Shown one piece after another: positions 11,439-24,524 of a stretch of DNA of 64,000 nucleotides. How positions within the stretch are numbered: position 1 is the first letter of the stretch; each line of letters starts with the position of its first letter. Both the position numbers and the translations under genes were made by a program. Where the stretch lies: positions 142,514,040-142,578,039 of the forward strand of contig CM038214.1 in NCBI GenBank assembly GCA_021442155.1, given 5' to 3'. Under the pieces are notes generated by a model. The model was given only the letters and a program-made list of their open reading frames with translations, did not search any database and had not been told where the DNA came from. Source of the DNA: Cymbidium sinense (lineage: Eukaryota > Streptophyta > Magnoliopsida > Asparagales > Orchidaceae).

Positions 11439-14400
11439 GTGGTTTAGGTTTAGGTTTAGGTTTAATTTAGGGTTTAGGTTTATTTTTTAATTTATTTTTT
11501 TAAGTTTAGGTTTAAGTTTAGGGTTTGGGTTTAGGGTTGAGGATTTAGGGTTTGGGTTTATGCTTTAAGGTTTAGGGTTTAGTTGGGGTTTATTTTAGGT
11601 TTAGGGTTTTCAGGGTTTAGAGTTTAGGGTTTAGGTTTAGGTTTAGGGTTAGGTTTAGGTTTAGGGCTTAGGTTTGGTTTAGGATTTTGAGTTTATGGTT
11701 TTTTTAATTAAGTAAATCAAGTTTAGGATTATGTAGATATTTAGTTTTATTTATTTATTTTAGTTTACTTTATTTTTTATTTTATTTAGTTTAGTTTTTT
11801 TTTATTTTAATTTAGGTTTTTATATTAATTTATTTTGAGGTTTAAGTTTAGGTTTATTTTTTAGTTGAGTTTTATTTTATATTTTATTTTTTTAGGTTTT
11901 ATTTTTTATTTTTAGTTTAGTTTATGATTTTATTTTATTATTTTAGGTTTAGGGTTTTGATTTTATTTTAGGTTTATTTTTATTTTATTTTTTAGTTTAC
12001 ATTTAGGTTTATTTTAGTTTTTTATTTTGTTTAGTTTAGGTTTAGGTTTGGTTTAGTTTATTTTAGGTTTAAGTTTAATTTATTTAGTTTAGTTTAATTT
12101 AGTTTAGGTTTCAGATCATTTTATTTTATTTATTTTATTTTATTTAAGGTTTATGATATATTTTAGTTTGGGGTTTAGTTTTATTTTTATTTAGTTTTAG
12201 GTTTTATTTTAAGTTTATTTTAAGTTTGATTTTATTTAAATTTTTATTTTATTTTATTTCAAGTTTATTTTATTTTTTCTTTATGTTTACTTTTTATTTT
12301 ATTTTATGTTTTTATTTTGAGGTTTATTTTATTTTTTTAGTTTAGTTTGGTTCTTTTATATTTTACTTTATTTTATTTTGAGGTTTAGGTTTAGGCTTTA
12401 GTTTTTTTTATTTTATTTAGGTTTTATTTTTTATTTTATTTTTTAGTTTACATTGTTTTTATTTTATGGTAGTTAGGTTTAAGGTTTATGGTTTTAGTTG
12501 AGGGTTTAGGTTATAGGAAGGTAGTTTACATTTAGGCTTTAGGTTTTAGGGTTTAGGGTTAATATTCAGGGTATTAGTTTATGATTTAGGTTTTGGCTCA
12601 GTTTAGGTTTAGCATTTTTAGTTATAGTTTAGGGTTTTTTAGGCATTTAGAGTTTAGTTTGGAGTTTAGGGTTTGGCTAGTTTATGGTTTGGTTTGGGTT
12701 AATGGTTTAGGGTTTGGGGTTTTAGGGTTTAGGGTGGGTTAGGGTTATTTAGGTTTAGGATTTAGGTAGGGTTTTATTTTAGTTTAGGGTTTAAATTAAC
12801 AAACGTAGGTTTTAATTTATTTTATTTATTTATCTTTTTTTTTAGGTTTATTTTATAGTTTAGTTTATTTTATGTTTATTAATTTTATTTTTAGTTTTAT
12901 TTTTATTATTTTAGGTTTAGTTTATTTTTTTATTTTAGGTTTTGATTTTGGTTTTATTTTATTTATTAGTTACATTTTATTTTTTTTATTTTAGGTTTAT
13001 TTATTTTATTTTTTTTTTATTTTAGGTTTAGTTTATTTTTAGTTTATTTTTTTATTTTATTTAGTTTTAGGTTTAAGTTTGATTTTATTTTATTTTAGGT
13101 TTAGTTTAGGTTTTATTTATTTTAGTTTAGTTTATTTTAGTTTAAGTTTAGGTTTATTTTATTTTTTATTTTAGTTTAGTTTTCTTTAGTTGAGTTTAGG
13201 TTTATTTTTATTTATTTTTAGGTTTATTTTGGTTTAGGTTTTATTTAGTTTTATTTTATTTTATTTTGGTTTATTTGGTTTTATTTTACATTTAGTTTTT
13301 ATTTTATTTAGGTTTTTTATTTATGTTTTATTTATTTTTTCAAGTTTAGTTGGTTTTTTTATTTATTTTATTTTAGTTTTTTTTATTAGTTTATTTTATT
13401 TTATTTTTTTAGGTTTAGGTTTTAGTTTATTTTATTTTTTTATTTATTTATGTTTAGGTTTTTATATATTTTATTTAGGTTTTATTTAATTTAGGTTTAT
13501 TTTTTTTAAGTTTTTTTTGGTTGGTTTTAGTTTTTAGGTTTAGTTTGGGGTTTAGGGTTTAGGGTTTAGGGTTTTTTTAGTTTTAGGGTTTTAGTGGTTT
13601 TTTTTAGGTTTATTTTAGGGTTTTGTTTTTTTTAGTTTTATTTTTTTAGGGTTTTTTTTTAAAAAAAATTAGTAAACCGTTTAGTTTTGTTTATTTATTT
13701 ATTTATTTTATTTTATTTTTTTATTTTTATTTTTTTATTTTATTTAGTTTAGTTTTTTATTTTAGGTTTTATTTTAGTTTATTTTTATGTTTATTTAGTT
13801 TAGTTTATTTATTTTATTATTTTAATTATTTTGTTTAGGTTTTATTTTAATTTTTATGTTTAGGTTTAGGTTTATTTTATTTTATTTTAGTTTAGGTTTT
13901 ATGTTTTTATTTTATTTAGTTTATTTTAGTTTAGGTTTAGGTTTATTTTATTTTGTTTATTTCATTTTATTATAGGTTTAGTTTTTTTAGTTTAGTTTTA
14001 GTTTTATTTTTATTTTTTTAGTTTTATTTTTTAGTTTATGATTTTATTTTATTTATTTTATTTTATTTTAGGTTTATTTTAGGTTTATTTTATTTTATTT
14101 TATGTATAGTTTTTATTTTATTTAGTTATTTTATTTAGTTTATTTTTTTATTTTATTTTATATTTTAGTTTAGTTTTTTTATTTTTTTTATTAGTTTATA
14201 TTATTTTGTTTTATTTATTTTTAATTTTAGGTTTTATTTTTAGTTTATTTTAGGTTTAGGATTTATTTAGTTTTTATTTTATTTATTTAGTATTTTTATT
14301 TTATTTAGGTTTTATTTTATTTAGTTTTTTTTTTTAGCTTATTTTATTTTTTTTAGTTTATTTTAAGTTTTATTTATTTTATTTTAGATTAGTTTATATT

Positions 14401-15365
14401 TTTTATTTTATTTTATTTTTTATTTTAGTTTAGTTTTATTTATTTATTATATTTATTTATTTTATTTTATTCATGTTTTATTTTTTTTTTTAAGTTTTAT
14501 TTGGTAGTTTAGTTTTTTTTTTATTTTGGGTTAGGTTAGGTTTTTTAGTTTTTTGGGTTTATTTTATTTGTGGTAGGTTATTTTGGTTTAGGGTTTTTAT
14601 TTGGTTTTTTTTATTTTTTTAACAAGTAAACTAGTTTATGTTTTCTTTGTTTATTATTTTATTTATTTTATTTTATTTTATTTTTATTTTATTTATTTAG
14701 GTTAATTTTTATTTTATTAGTTTATTTATTTTATTTTATTTTATTTTAATTTAAGTTTTATTTTTTAGATGATTATTTAGGTTTATATTTTTATTTTTTA
14801 TTTAGATTTATTTTATTTTATTTTTGGTTTAGGTTTATTTTTTATTTTATAGTTTATTTTTTATTAGGTTTTATATTTATTTTATTTATTTAGGTTTAGT
14901 TTATTTTTATTTTAGGTTTATTTAGGTTTTATTTATTTAGGTTTTATTTTATTTTATTTAGGTTTAGTTTATTTATTAGTTTTTTTATTATATTAGTATT
15001 TAGTAGTTTTTTATTTTATTTTATTATTTTATTTTTATTATTTTAGGTTTATATAGTTTATTTTTTATTTATTTTAGTTTTTTTTATTATTTTATTTTAG
15101 GTTTTAGTGGAATAGGTTATTTTTTTTAGGTTTTATTTTTATTTATTTTATAATTTTAGGTTTTATTTAGTTTGAATTTTATTTTATTTTAGGTATTTCG
15201 TGTTTTACATTTAGGTTTTATTTTATTTAGGTTTTTCATTTTTAGGTTTATTTTTCTTTTGGTTTAGTTTAGGTTTTTATTTACTTTATTTTAGATTAGT
15301 TTTTATTTTTTATTTTATTTATTTTATTTTTATGTTTAAGTCTAGGTTTAGGATTTAGTTTAAGT
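11439..15365 (+). repeat. Telomere-like array, four alternations of TTTAGGG-rich and TTTTA-rich segments
   Basis: TTTAGGG-rich parts are at about 11439-11700, 12480-12790, 13535-13660 (weak) and 14520-14600 (weak). Each is followed by a spacer-like motif (11705-11728, 12791-12810, 13661-13680, 14621-14640), then by several hundred bases of TTTTA, TTTAG and TTTAGG words. No gene or coding frame is seen. The plus strand is nearly C-free throughout. Confidence 0.88.
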
Positions 15366-15763
15366 TTATATTTTAGGTTATTATTATTGCTTATTATTAT
15401 TATTTTAGTTTAGTTAATTATATTTAGTTATATTATTATTAGTATAGTTTATTAGTTTGTTTATTAATTTATTAGTTTATTAGTCATTAGTTTTAGGTTA
15501 TTAGTTATTTCTTATTAGTTTTATTTAGTTTATTATTAGTTTTAATTTTTTAATAGTTATTATTAGTTTATTAAGTTGTATTAGTTAGTTATTAGTTAAT
15601 TTTTGTTTAGTTTTATTTTTAGTTTATTAGTTTTATAGTTATTGTTTAGTTATTATTATTATTTTATTAGTTTAGTTATAGTTATTTTCTTTAGTTTAGT
15701 TTGTAATTATTAGTATTATTATTAGTTTTATTAATTTAGTTTTTTTAATTTAATTTACTTTAG

Positions 15764-15795
<32 letters not shown>

Positions 15796-16840
15796 TATTA
15801 TTATTATTATTATTATTAGATTTTAAGTTAGTTAGTTATTTTATTTATTTAGTTAGTTTAGTTATTATTAGTTTATTATTATTTTAGTTATTATTAGTTT
15901 TATTAATTAGTTTTATTTAGTTAATTATTTATTAGTTTACTTTTAGTGTTTAGTTTTAGTTTAGTTTTAGTTTTATTTATTATTTATTTTATTATTATTA
16001 TTATTAATTTTAGTTTAGTTTTAATGTTATTAGGTTTTATTATTATTTAGAGTTTTTTTTAATTATTATTTGTTTTTAGTTTTATTTTTTATTATTATTA
16101 ATTATTACTTTATTAGTTTAGTTAGTTTTATTACTTTATAATTATTAGTTAATTTATTATGTTTGTTTATATTATTATTTTTGTTTATTTATTTAGGTTT
16201 TATTTATTATTTAGTTTTATTAGTTTAGTATTATTATTATATATTATCTTAGTTATTTATTTTTTATTTAGTTTATTTATTATTAATTTATTAGTTTAGT
16301 GTTTGTTATTATTTATTTTATTTTTTTGTTTATTAGTTTTATTATTATTATTTTGTTATTATTATTAGTTTATTAGTTTTAGTTTAGTTTATTATTGGTT
16401 ATATTATTATTTATTATTTACTTTGTTAGTTTTAGTTTATTATTATTAGTTTTAGTTTAATTTAGTTATTGGGTTTAGTTTTATTATTAGTTAGTTATTT
16501 ATTAGTTAGTTATGTTTTTTATTAGTTAGTTATTAATTAGTTAATTAATTATTATTTAGTTTATTAGTTTTTTTGTTATTTTATGTTTAGTTTAGTTTTA
16601 TTAGTTTAGTTTATTTTTAATTAGTTTAGGGGGTTCTTTTTTATGTTTAATTTAGTTATTAGTTTGTTTATTAGTTTAGTTAGTTTTTGTTATTATTAAT
16701 TTATTATTTTCTAGTTATTATTTAGTTAGTTTTACTATTATTGCTTTAGTTTATTATTAGTTTTTTTGTTTATTATTATTTTTAGATTATTATTTATTAA
16801 TTTTAGTTTTAGTTAATTTAGTTTTATGTTTTATTAGTTT
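15366..16840 (+). repeat. ATT/TTAG-rich segment within the array
   Basis: The word composition changes here to TTA, TTAG and GTTAGTTA units, with an almost pure (ATT)n run at about 15765-15820. GG is rare. This is the only large segment of its kind in the window. It looks like a slippage-driven derivative of the TTTAG words around it. No coding content. Confidence 0.82.
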
Positions 16841-17001
16841 ATTTTTAGGGTTTACGATTTAGGTTTGTTTTTTTTTGGGGTTTTAGTTTTGTGGGTTTAG
16901 GGTTAATTTTAGGGTTTAGCATTTAGGGTTAGTTTTAGTGTTTAGGGTTGTAGTTTTAGGGTTTAGAGTTTATGTTTAGTTTTTAGTTTAGAGTTTTTTT
17001 T
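16841..17001 (+). repeat. Interstitial telomere-like repeat
   Basis: Degenerate TTTAGGG words leading into a T run at the A-tail edge of GRP copy 4. Confidence 0.85.
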
Positions 17002-17422
17002 AACAAAGAACATATCCACATTCAACATTTCTTCTTTTTATTTCATCAGCCAAGTAACACACCAAGTTCTCTAAGACATAAGCGATGACATAGATAAAAA
17101 TGAGCACACATAGAGCAAATCAAAAACCCTAGAAAACTAGAACCATCTCTAGAAAGACAGTTAAAGCAGATTGAGTCATTCTTCAATTCCCATCAACCAT
17201 AATGACCTTTCGAGTAGCGGATCCACCATCATATCCCTCTCTCCCTCCGCCCTCCACAACCTCCGGTCCCTCCTCCCCGCCTCCACATAACCACTGCTCC
17301 AACTACCACCTCCATATCCACCAACAACTCTAGATCCCCCACCACCACTCCGATAACTTCCACCTTCACCTTCTCCTCCACTTCCAAATCTAAACTGGCT
17401 GAGCCTGTTCCCATCAAGGTTC
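17002..17422 (-). pseudogene. GRP retrocopy 4
   Basis: The 5' edge AATGGGAACC has lost the CAG codon, as in copy 2, and an internal deletion removes much of the N-I-T-I-N segment. The middle of the tail reads GGYGGGSWSSG in a short open stretch, then shifts frame. The 3' UTR and A run are recognisable. A TAATAA-like change lies at the 5' junction (CCCTAATAATAATGGG). Non-functional. Confidence 0.8.
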
Positions 17423-19642
17423 CCATTATTATTAGGGTTTAAGTTTAGGTTAAGTTTATTAGTTTTATTTATTTAAATTTATTTAGTTACTTTAGGTTTA
17501 GGTTTGGGGTTTGTTTGGGTTTTTTAGTTTATGTTTAGGGTTTAGGTTTATTTAGAGTGGTTTAGGTTTAGGTTTAGGGTTTAGTGTAGTTTAGGGATTA
17601 GGGAGGGTTTTAGGTTAGGGGTTTAGTGGTTTATAGGTTTAGTTTCAGTATTTAGGGTTACTTTTAGGTTTTTTTTTAAATTAAGTAAACTAGTAGGTTT
17701 AGTTTTTATTCATTTATTTTTTTTATTTTTATTTAGGTTTATTTTTTTTTATTTTTTAATTTAGTTTATTTATTTTAGGTTTATTTATTTTTTTTTTTTA
17801 TTTTTTTTTTTTTATAGGTTTATGTTTAGGTTTATTTTTAGTTGAGTTTTTTCTTTAGTTTAGTTTATTTTTTATTTTAGGTATGGTTCAAGTTTTATTT
17901 TATTTTTAGGATTTTATTTTTATTTTATTTAGTTTATTTTTAAGTTTTATTTTTTTAGCTTAGGTTTAGGTTTACTTTAGTTGAGTTTATTTTATATTTT
18001 GTTTGTTTAGGTTTTTTTTTTAATTTGTAGGTTTAGGTTAAGTTTATTTTTAGGTTTAGGTTTAGTTTATTTTAATTTATTTTATTTTATTTTATTTTAT
18101 TTGTTTAGTTTATCTTAAGTTATGGTTTATTTATTTAGTTTTATTTAAGTTTATTTTATTTTATTATTTTATTTTATTTTAGTTTTTTTAGTTTAGGCTT
18201 TAGGTTTAAGTTTTTATTTATGTTTAGGTTTGTTTTTTAGGTTTAGGTTTTTATTTAATTTTTATTTTATTTTATTATAATTTTATTTTATTTTTATTTT
18301 ACATTTAGTTTTTATTTTATTTAGATTTTATAATTCTTGGGTTTATTTTATTTTTTAATTTAGTTTATGTGTTTATTTATCTTATTTTAGTTTGTTTTTA
18401 TTTTTAATTTTATTTTATTTTTAGTTTTAGGTTTAGGTTTTAGATTATGTTTTTATTTTATTTTAATTTTTTATTTAGGTTTAAGCTTTCTTATTTATTT
18501 TATTAGTTTAGTTTAGGTTTAGGTTTTGGTTTAGTTTAGGTAGGGTTAGAGTAGATTAGTGGAGTTAAGTGGAGGTTTAGTTTAGGTGGTTTAGGTAGGA
18601 GGGTCAGTTTAGGGTTTATAGGGGTAAGGGTTTAGGGATTTTAGGGAGTGTATTGGGTAGTTTTGGTAAGGTTTTTAGGGTTTGGTGTTAGGTATGTAGT
18701 TAGGGTTTGAGGGTTTAGGATTTGGAGTATAGATTTAGTGGTTTTTTAAAAGCAAACCACCAGTTTAGTTTATATATTTTATTTAGGTTTATTTTATTTA
18801 TTTAGTTTATTTATTTTAAGGTTTATTTATTTTTAGGTTTTTATTTTAGTTTATTTTGTTATGTTTATTTAGTTTAGTTTTATTTTTATTTTATTTTATG
18901 TTTAGTTATTTTTATTTTAGGTTTAAGTTTGTTTTATGTCTTCTAGGTTTATTTTGGGTTTTATTTTTTTGTTTAATTTGGTTTATTTTATTTATTTTAT
19001 TTTATTTATTTTAGCAGGTTTAGTTATTTTAGTTTAGGTTTAGGTTTTATTTATTTTAGTTTAGGTTTAGTTTTATTTTATTTTATTTATTTGAGGTTTA
19101 ATTTTTTTTAATTTAGGGTTTACATTTTATTTTTTATTTATTTTATTGGTTTTATGTTTATTTTAGGTTTAAGTTTATTTATTTATATTTAGTTTATTTT
19201 ATTTTATTTTTTATTTTTTATTTTTTATTTAGTTTATTTTATTTTTATATTTGGTCTTTATTTAATTTTAGTTTAGTTTTATTTTATTATTTTTTATATT
19301 TAGGTTTTGGCTTAGGTTTAGGTTTAGGTTTAGATTTTAATTTAGCTTTTATCTTGTTGTTTATTTTTTTTTAAGGTTTAGTTTTTTTATTTTCTTTATT
19401 TATAGTTTTTATTTAGTTTGGGTTTAATCTTTTAGTTTTGGTTTAAGATTTGTGTTTTAAGGTTAGGTTTTAGGGTTTATTGTTTTATTTTATGGTTTAT
19501 TTAGGTTTAGTTTGGGTTTAAGGTTTAGGTTTAGGTTATTTAGGGTTTAGGTTTAGTGGATTTGGGTTTAGGGGTTTAGGTTTTAGGTGTGAGTTTAGGT
19601 TTTAGTAGGGTTCATGTTTTAGTTTAGGGTTTTAGTTTTTTT
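17423..19642 (+). repeat. Telomere-like array with spacer motifs and a GC-richer island
   Basis: TTTAGGG-rich at 17423-17670; spacer at 17678-17698; TTTTA/TTTAG words to about 18530; a G-rich island at 18540-18745 with GTGG and GGAGGG words; a second spacer-like motif at 18746-18770; TTTTA words again to about 19440; TTTAGGG words to 19642. No coding content. Confidence 0.87.
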
Positions 19643-20124
19643 TTAACGGAGAATAAATTTAGATTCAACATTTTTTCTTTTATAATTCATCAACAAAGTA
19701 ACACACCAATTTTTCTAAGACACAAGAAACAACATAGTTCAAAAATGAGCATGCATATAGAAAATATAAAGCCCTAAATAGCTAGAACCATCTCTACTGC
19801 AAAAACCCAATTCCATAAGCAGTAGATCGGATTGGATGTTCTTTAATTTCTCTAGTTCCCATTAAAACCACCCTGACCTCTTGAGTAGCGGGATCCACCA
19901 TCATATCCCCGATCTCTCGCCCCACCACTACAACAGTTGTAACCTTCGTCGCTCCTCCCACCACCATAACCACCACTACTCCGACAACCACCTCCATATC
20001 CATCAGCACATCCAGATCCCCCACCACCACTATGATAATCGCCACTTCCACCTTCGCCTCCACCGCCTGATCTAGACTGATCCTGGTTGATGGTCATGTT
20101 CCTCCCATCAAGGTTATGCCCATT
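19643..20124 (-). pseudogene. GRP retrocopy 5, best-preserved reading frame
   Basis: Open without interruption from the AATGGG edge to the end of the glycine-rich tail. It reads N-G-H-N-L-D-G-R-N-M-T-I-N-Q, then QSRSGGGGEGG, SSGGYGGGRSDEGYN and YDGGSRYSRGQGGFNGN, then TAG, R-N, TAA. The TAG stands where the family has Trp (GNWRN). Only the last strand of the RRM is present, so even translated it would lack the RNP1 and RNP2 motifs. There is no start codon at its 5' edge, only CCCTAAG; the first internal Met is in N-M-T-I-N. Treated as a retropseudogene, not a gene. Confidence 0.87.
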
Positions 20125-22389
20125 CTTAGGGTTTGGGTTTAGGTTAATGTTTATTAGGTTTTAGGGTTTAGGTTCATTTTAAAATTTATTTAGTTACTTT
20201 AGTTTTAGGTTTAGGGTTTGGGGTTTAGTTTAGGTTTAGGGTTAGGGTTTAGGGTTTATTTAAGGTTTAGAGTTTAGGGTTTAAAGTGTTATTTATGTTT
20301 TTTAGGGTTTAATGTTAGGGTTATTTTAGGATTTGGATTTAGTGTTTTTTGGGTTTGGTTTATTGTAGATTTGTGGGTTTAGGGTTTAGGGTTTAGGGTT
20401 TGAGGTTTTGTTTTTTTTAAAAAAATTAAATAAACTAGTAGGTTTAGGCTTATCTAGTATATTAAGTATATTTTTTAATTATTTTAGTTTACTTATTTTC
20501 CAGTTTTATTTAGGTTTATTTTTTATTTTTATTTATTTTAGTTTATTTCTTTTAGGTTTAGTTATTTTAGTTTTGTTGTTTTATTTTAATTTCTTGTTTA
20601 TGTTTAGTTTAAGTTTATTTTAGTTGAGTTTTATTTTTATTTTTTAAGTTTAGGTTTTATTTTATATTTTTCGGTTTAGGTTTTTATTATATTTTTTTGG
20701 ATTAGTTTTTCAGTTTTTATTTTATGTTTATTTTAGTCTTTATTTTTTAGTTTTATGCAGTTTATTTTAGTTTATTATATTTTATTTAGTCTAAGTTTAG
20801 GTTTAGGTTTTATTTTAAGTTTAGTTTAGGTTTTATTTATTTTAGTTTAGTTTATTTTAGTTTAGTTTAGGTTTATTTTATTTTATTTATTTTATGTCTA
20901 TTTTAAGTTTAGGTTTTATTTTTTTTAACTATTTTTAGGTTTATTTTTTAGGTTTAGGTTTTTAATATAATTTATTTAAGGTTTTTAATATTTTTATTTT
21001 ACATTTATTATTAATTTTATTTAAATTTTTATTCTTAGGTTTATTTTATTTTAGTTTAATTTAGATTTTATTTATTATATTTTACTTTATTTTTTTACTT
21101 TTATTTTATTTTATTATTAGGTTGGTCTATGTTTAGTTGATTTTATTTTGTTTTATTTTATATATTTAGGTTTAGGTTTATATTATATTTTTTAGTTTTA
21201 GGTAAGTGTGGAGGGTTAGTGGGGAGGGTCAGGGTTTAACGAGTAGTTTAGGGAATCAGGTAAGGGTTTAGCATGTTTAGGCCCAGGGTTAGGAGGGTTT
21301 GGATAGTAGGGTCAGGAGAGGTCAGTTTAGGTTGGGTGGTTAGGGCTCAGCCTGGGGGTTTATTTTGGGTGGGGAGGGTAGTTCAGAGTTTGGGTTAAGC
21401 CAGTTTAATTTGGAGTTTAGGGTTTAGGAGGGATCAGTAGTTTAGATTAGGAGGGTTTAAGTTTTAGGGTTAGTTTAGGATGGCTCAGTTTAGGTTTAGG
21501 TTGTAGTAGGTTTATGGCCAGGTTTAGATTTTAGGGATTATGGTTTGGGATTTAGTGTTTAGGGTTTTGGGTTTAGGATTTAGGGTTTTTTTTTTAAAAC
21601 AATAAGTAAGCCGGTAGGTTTAGGTTTATTTAATTTATTTTTATCTAGTTTCATTTATATTACTTTATTTTTTTACTTAAGTTTTTATTTTTATTTTATT
21701 TAAGTTTATTTATTTTAGTTTAGGTTATTAATTTTATTTTGGATTATGTGTAGTTTATGCTTATTTTTAGTTTATTTTTTTAATTTTTTATTTTAGGTTT
21801 AGTTTTATTTATTTTTGGTTTATTTTTATTTTATTTTATTTTTTTAGGATCTTTTAGGTTTTATTTTAGGTTTATTTTATGTTTTATTTAGTTTAGGTTT
21901 ATTTTTATTTTAGTTTATTTTATTTATAGTTTAGGGTTTAGCTTTAGTTTATTTTAGATTTCAGTTTAGGTTTTCTTTATTTTAGTTTAGTTTATTTTAG
22001 GTTTTAGTTTATTTTATTTTATTTATTTAGTTTAGTTATATTTTTATTTACTTTAGGTTTTATTTTTAGATATTTTTAGTTTTATCTATTTTTATTTTAT
22101 TTATTTAGGTTTTATGTTTATTTTATGTTTGGGCTTTATTTTATTTTAGGGTTTTTTATTTGGGGTTTAGTTTAAGATTTTAGGTTTATGATTTAGGTTT
22201 TGGGTTTAGGATTTAGGTTAAGGGTTTAGAGTTTTTTTAGGATTTAGTTTAGGGTTTTATTAGGTTTAGTGTAGTTTAGGAGAGTTTAGGTTTAAGGTTT
22301 AGTGGTTTAGGGGTTTTAGTTTTAGATTTTGGTTTGGTTTAGGGTTTAGGTTTTGTTAGGTTTAGGGTTTAGGGTTTAAGGTTTTTTTT
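20125..22389 (+). repeat. Telomere-like array with spacer motifs and a GC-richer island
   Basis: TTTAGGG-rich at 20125-20415; spacer at 20424-20442; TTTTA/TTTAG words to about 21185; GC-richer island at 21190-21560 with GGAGGGT and GGCTCAG words; spacer at 21601-21620; TTTTA words to 22140; TTTAGGG words to 22389. No coding content. Confidence 0.87.
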
Positions 22390-22793
22390 AATAGAGAAGA
22401 AATTTAGATTCAACATTTCTTCTTTTGATTTCAACCAAGTATTAACCAAGTTTTCTAAGATACAAGTGATGACATACATAAAAAATGTGCACGCATAGAG
22501 TAGATCAAATACCCTATAACTAGAATTGTCTCTTATAAAGACCCGCCCATAAGCATGAGGATCAACATTCTTAGCTCCCATCACCACCGCCTCATGAGTG
22601 AGATCCTCCATCATATCTAATATATCCCTCTACCACCACCATTGTAACCTATCACTTTCACCTCCATAACCACCATCTCCATATCCACTGCACCTCCGAT
22701 CCATTAGCACCTCCATATCATCCACCTCTAAATCTTGCCTCCATAACCACCACACCTCCATATCCACCATCATATCCAGAGCACTTCAAGGGT
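22390..22793 (-). pseudogene. GRP retrocopy 6, badly degraded
   Basis: The 3' UTR half (22390-22560) matches the other copies well. The coding half is shortened and full of gaps, with only scattered TCCATATCCACC and TCCATAACCACC words, the complement of GGYGG codons. The usual AATGGGCAG edge is missing; the copy fades out at about 22793. Confidence 0.62.
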
Positions 22794-24524
22794 TAGGTTA
22801 GTATTTTACTGGGAGTTTAGGTTTTAGATGGGTTTGGTTTGGATTTGGGTTAGGGTTTGGGTTTAGGTTTATGGTTTTGGGGGTTTATGGCTAAGTGTTT
22901 AGTTGGGGGTTAGTTGTGGTTTGGGCTCAGTTTGGGTTTTTTTATAGTTTGGGTTGTTTTTAGAGTTTAAGGTTTAGGGTTTTTAGGTTGGGGTAGGGTT
23001 TTTATGTATTTATTTATTTTATTAAATAAATTTTATTTAGTTTATTAGTTTATTTTAGTTTTATTTTTATTCATTTAGTTTATATTTTATTATTTTTATT
23101 TTTATTAGGTTCATTTTTTTATTTTTTATTTATTTTAAGTTTATTTATTTAGTGTTTTTTTTATTTAGTTTATTTTTTTATTTTTAGTTTAGGTTTATTT
23201 TTTAGTTTAGTTTTATTTTTTATTTATCTTTAGTTTAGGTTTTATTTTATTTTTAGGTTTAGATTTAGGTTTTTTATTTTATTTTAGGTTTAGGTTTTAG
23301 GTTTTATTAAGTTTATTTTTAGTTTTATTTTTTTTTAGTTTAGTTTTTTTTTTTGTTTTCTTTATTATTTAGTTTAGTTTAGGTTTATTTTTAGGTTTTA
23401 GGTTTTATTTATTTTAGTTTAGTTAATTTAGTTTTCTTTATTTTATTTATTTATTTTTTTTATTTTGGTTTAGTTTTTTTTTTTTTAGGTTTAATTTTAG
23501 GTTTAGTTTTGTTTTTTATATTATATTTTTTTTATTAATTTAGTAGCTTTATTTTATTTAGTTTTAAGTATTTTAATTATTTTAGTATTTATTTATTTTA
23601 TCGATAGTTTTATTTTATTTTTATTTTAGCTTTAGGTTTAGTTTTTCTTTTAAGTTTAGGTTTATTTAAGTTTATTTTATTTTATTATTTATATATTTTA
23701 GGTGCATATTTTCCTTATTTTTATTTTTTTTTTTATTTTAGTTAGGTTTGTTTTAAGATTTTGATTAAGGTAGATTTTAGTTTAGGCATTTTGTGGTCTT
23801 TTAGGGCTAGTTTTGGTTTAGTCAGTGGTTTTGGTTTTTAGTTTTAGGGTTTTAGTAGTAGAGTTTATAAGTTTTAGGTTAGGCCTAGTTTATTTTAGGT
23901 TTAGGTTTGGGTTTAGTTTAGTTTCAGTCCCATTTTTTGCCCAGTTTTTGGTGGGTTATTAGGTAGGTATATAGGCTCAGTCATTTGGTCAGTTTAGCTC
24001 AACTCAGCCTCAGTATCAGCCCATTTAGGGCCAAGTGGCCTAGATTAGCCTAGGGAGATTTAGGAGAGATTAGTTATAGTCAGTGATCAGTAGTGGGGTT
24101 AGCTCAGTATGGGTTTAGAGTCAGAGTTTTAGAAAGATTTAGATTATTTAGTGGAGTTTCAGGGCTCATTTTAGGTTTGGAGCCCAGGGTCAGAGTTTTT
24201 TATCAGAGGATCAGTGGCCCAGGAGTTTGGGTCAGATAGTAGTTCAGGTTTAGGTTTATATCATTTAGGGATTGGTATTAAGTTTAGGGTTTAGAATTTA
24301 GATTTTATAGTTTTTAGTGTTTAGGGTTTAGGGTTTAGGGTTTGTGGTTTAAGGTTATAGGTTTTAGGGTTTAGGTTTAGGGTTTAACATTTTAGGGTTT
24401 AGGATTTAGTGTTTATGGTTTAGGGTACTTGGGATTAAGGTTTAGGATTTAGGATTTATGGTTTAGTGTTTAGGGTTTATGGTTTTTAAGGTTTAGGATT
24501 TAGGGTTTAAGGTTTTTTTTTAAA
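22794..24524 (+). repeat. Telomere-like array with a GC-richer island
   Basis: TTTAGGG/TTTGGG words to 23000, then TTTTA/TTTAG words to about 23740. A GC-richer island follows at about 23760-24250 with GGCTCAG, CAGTTTAG and GGCCCAG words, unlike the C-free surroundings. TTTAGGG words run from 24250 to 24524. No coding content. Confidence 0.86.

Noticed and set aside
15765..15820. CRISPR-like or regular spaced repeat
   Set aside because: It is an ATT microsatellite in a plant genome; no constant repeat with unique spacers exists here.
19881..20075. Plus-strand open frame rich in His and Ser across GRP copy 5, and similar frames at 11148-11411, 24712-24933, 26384-26671, 31346-31594 and 33289-33483
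   Set aside because: They are antisense readings of the glycine-rich codons in the GRP retrocopies (GGN read backwards), with no family match.
20408..20623. Phe/Leu-rich open frame resembling a membrane protein, and a similar one at 34105-34371
   Set aside because: It is a translation of TTTTA/TTTAG repeat words; the amino-acid bias comes from the repeat.
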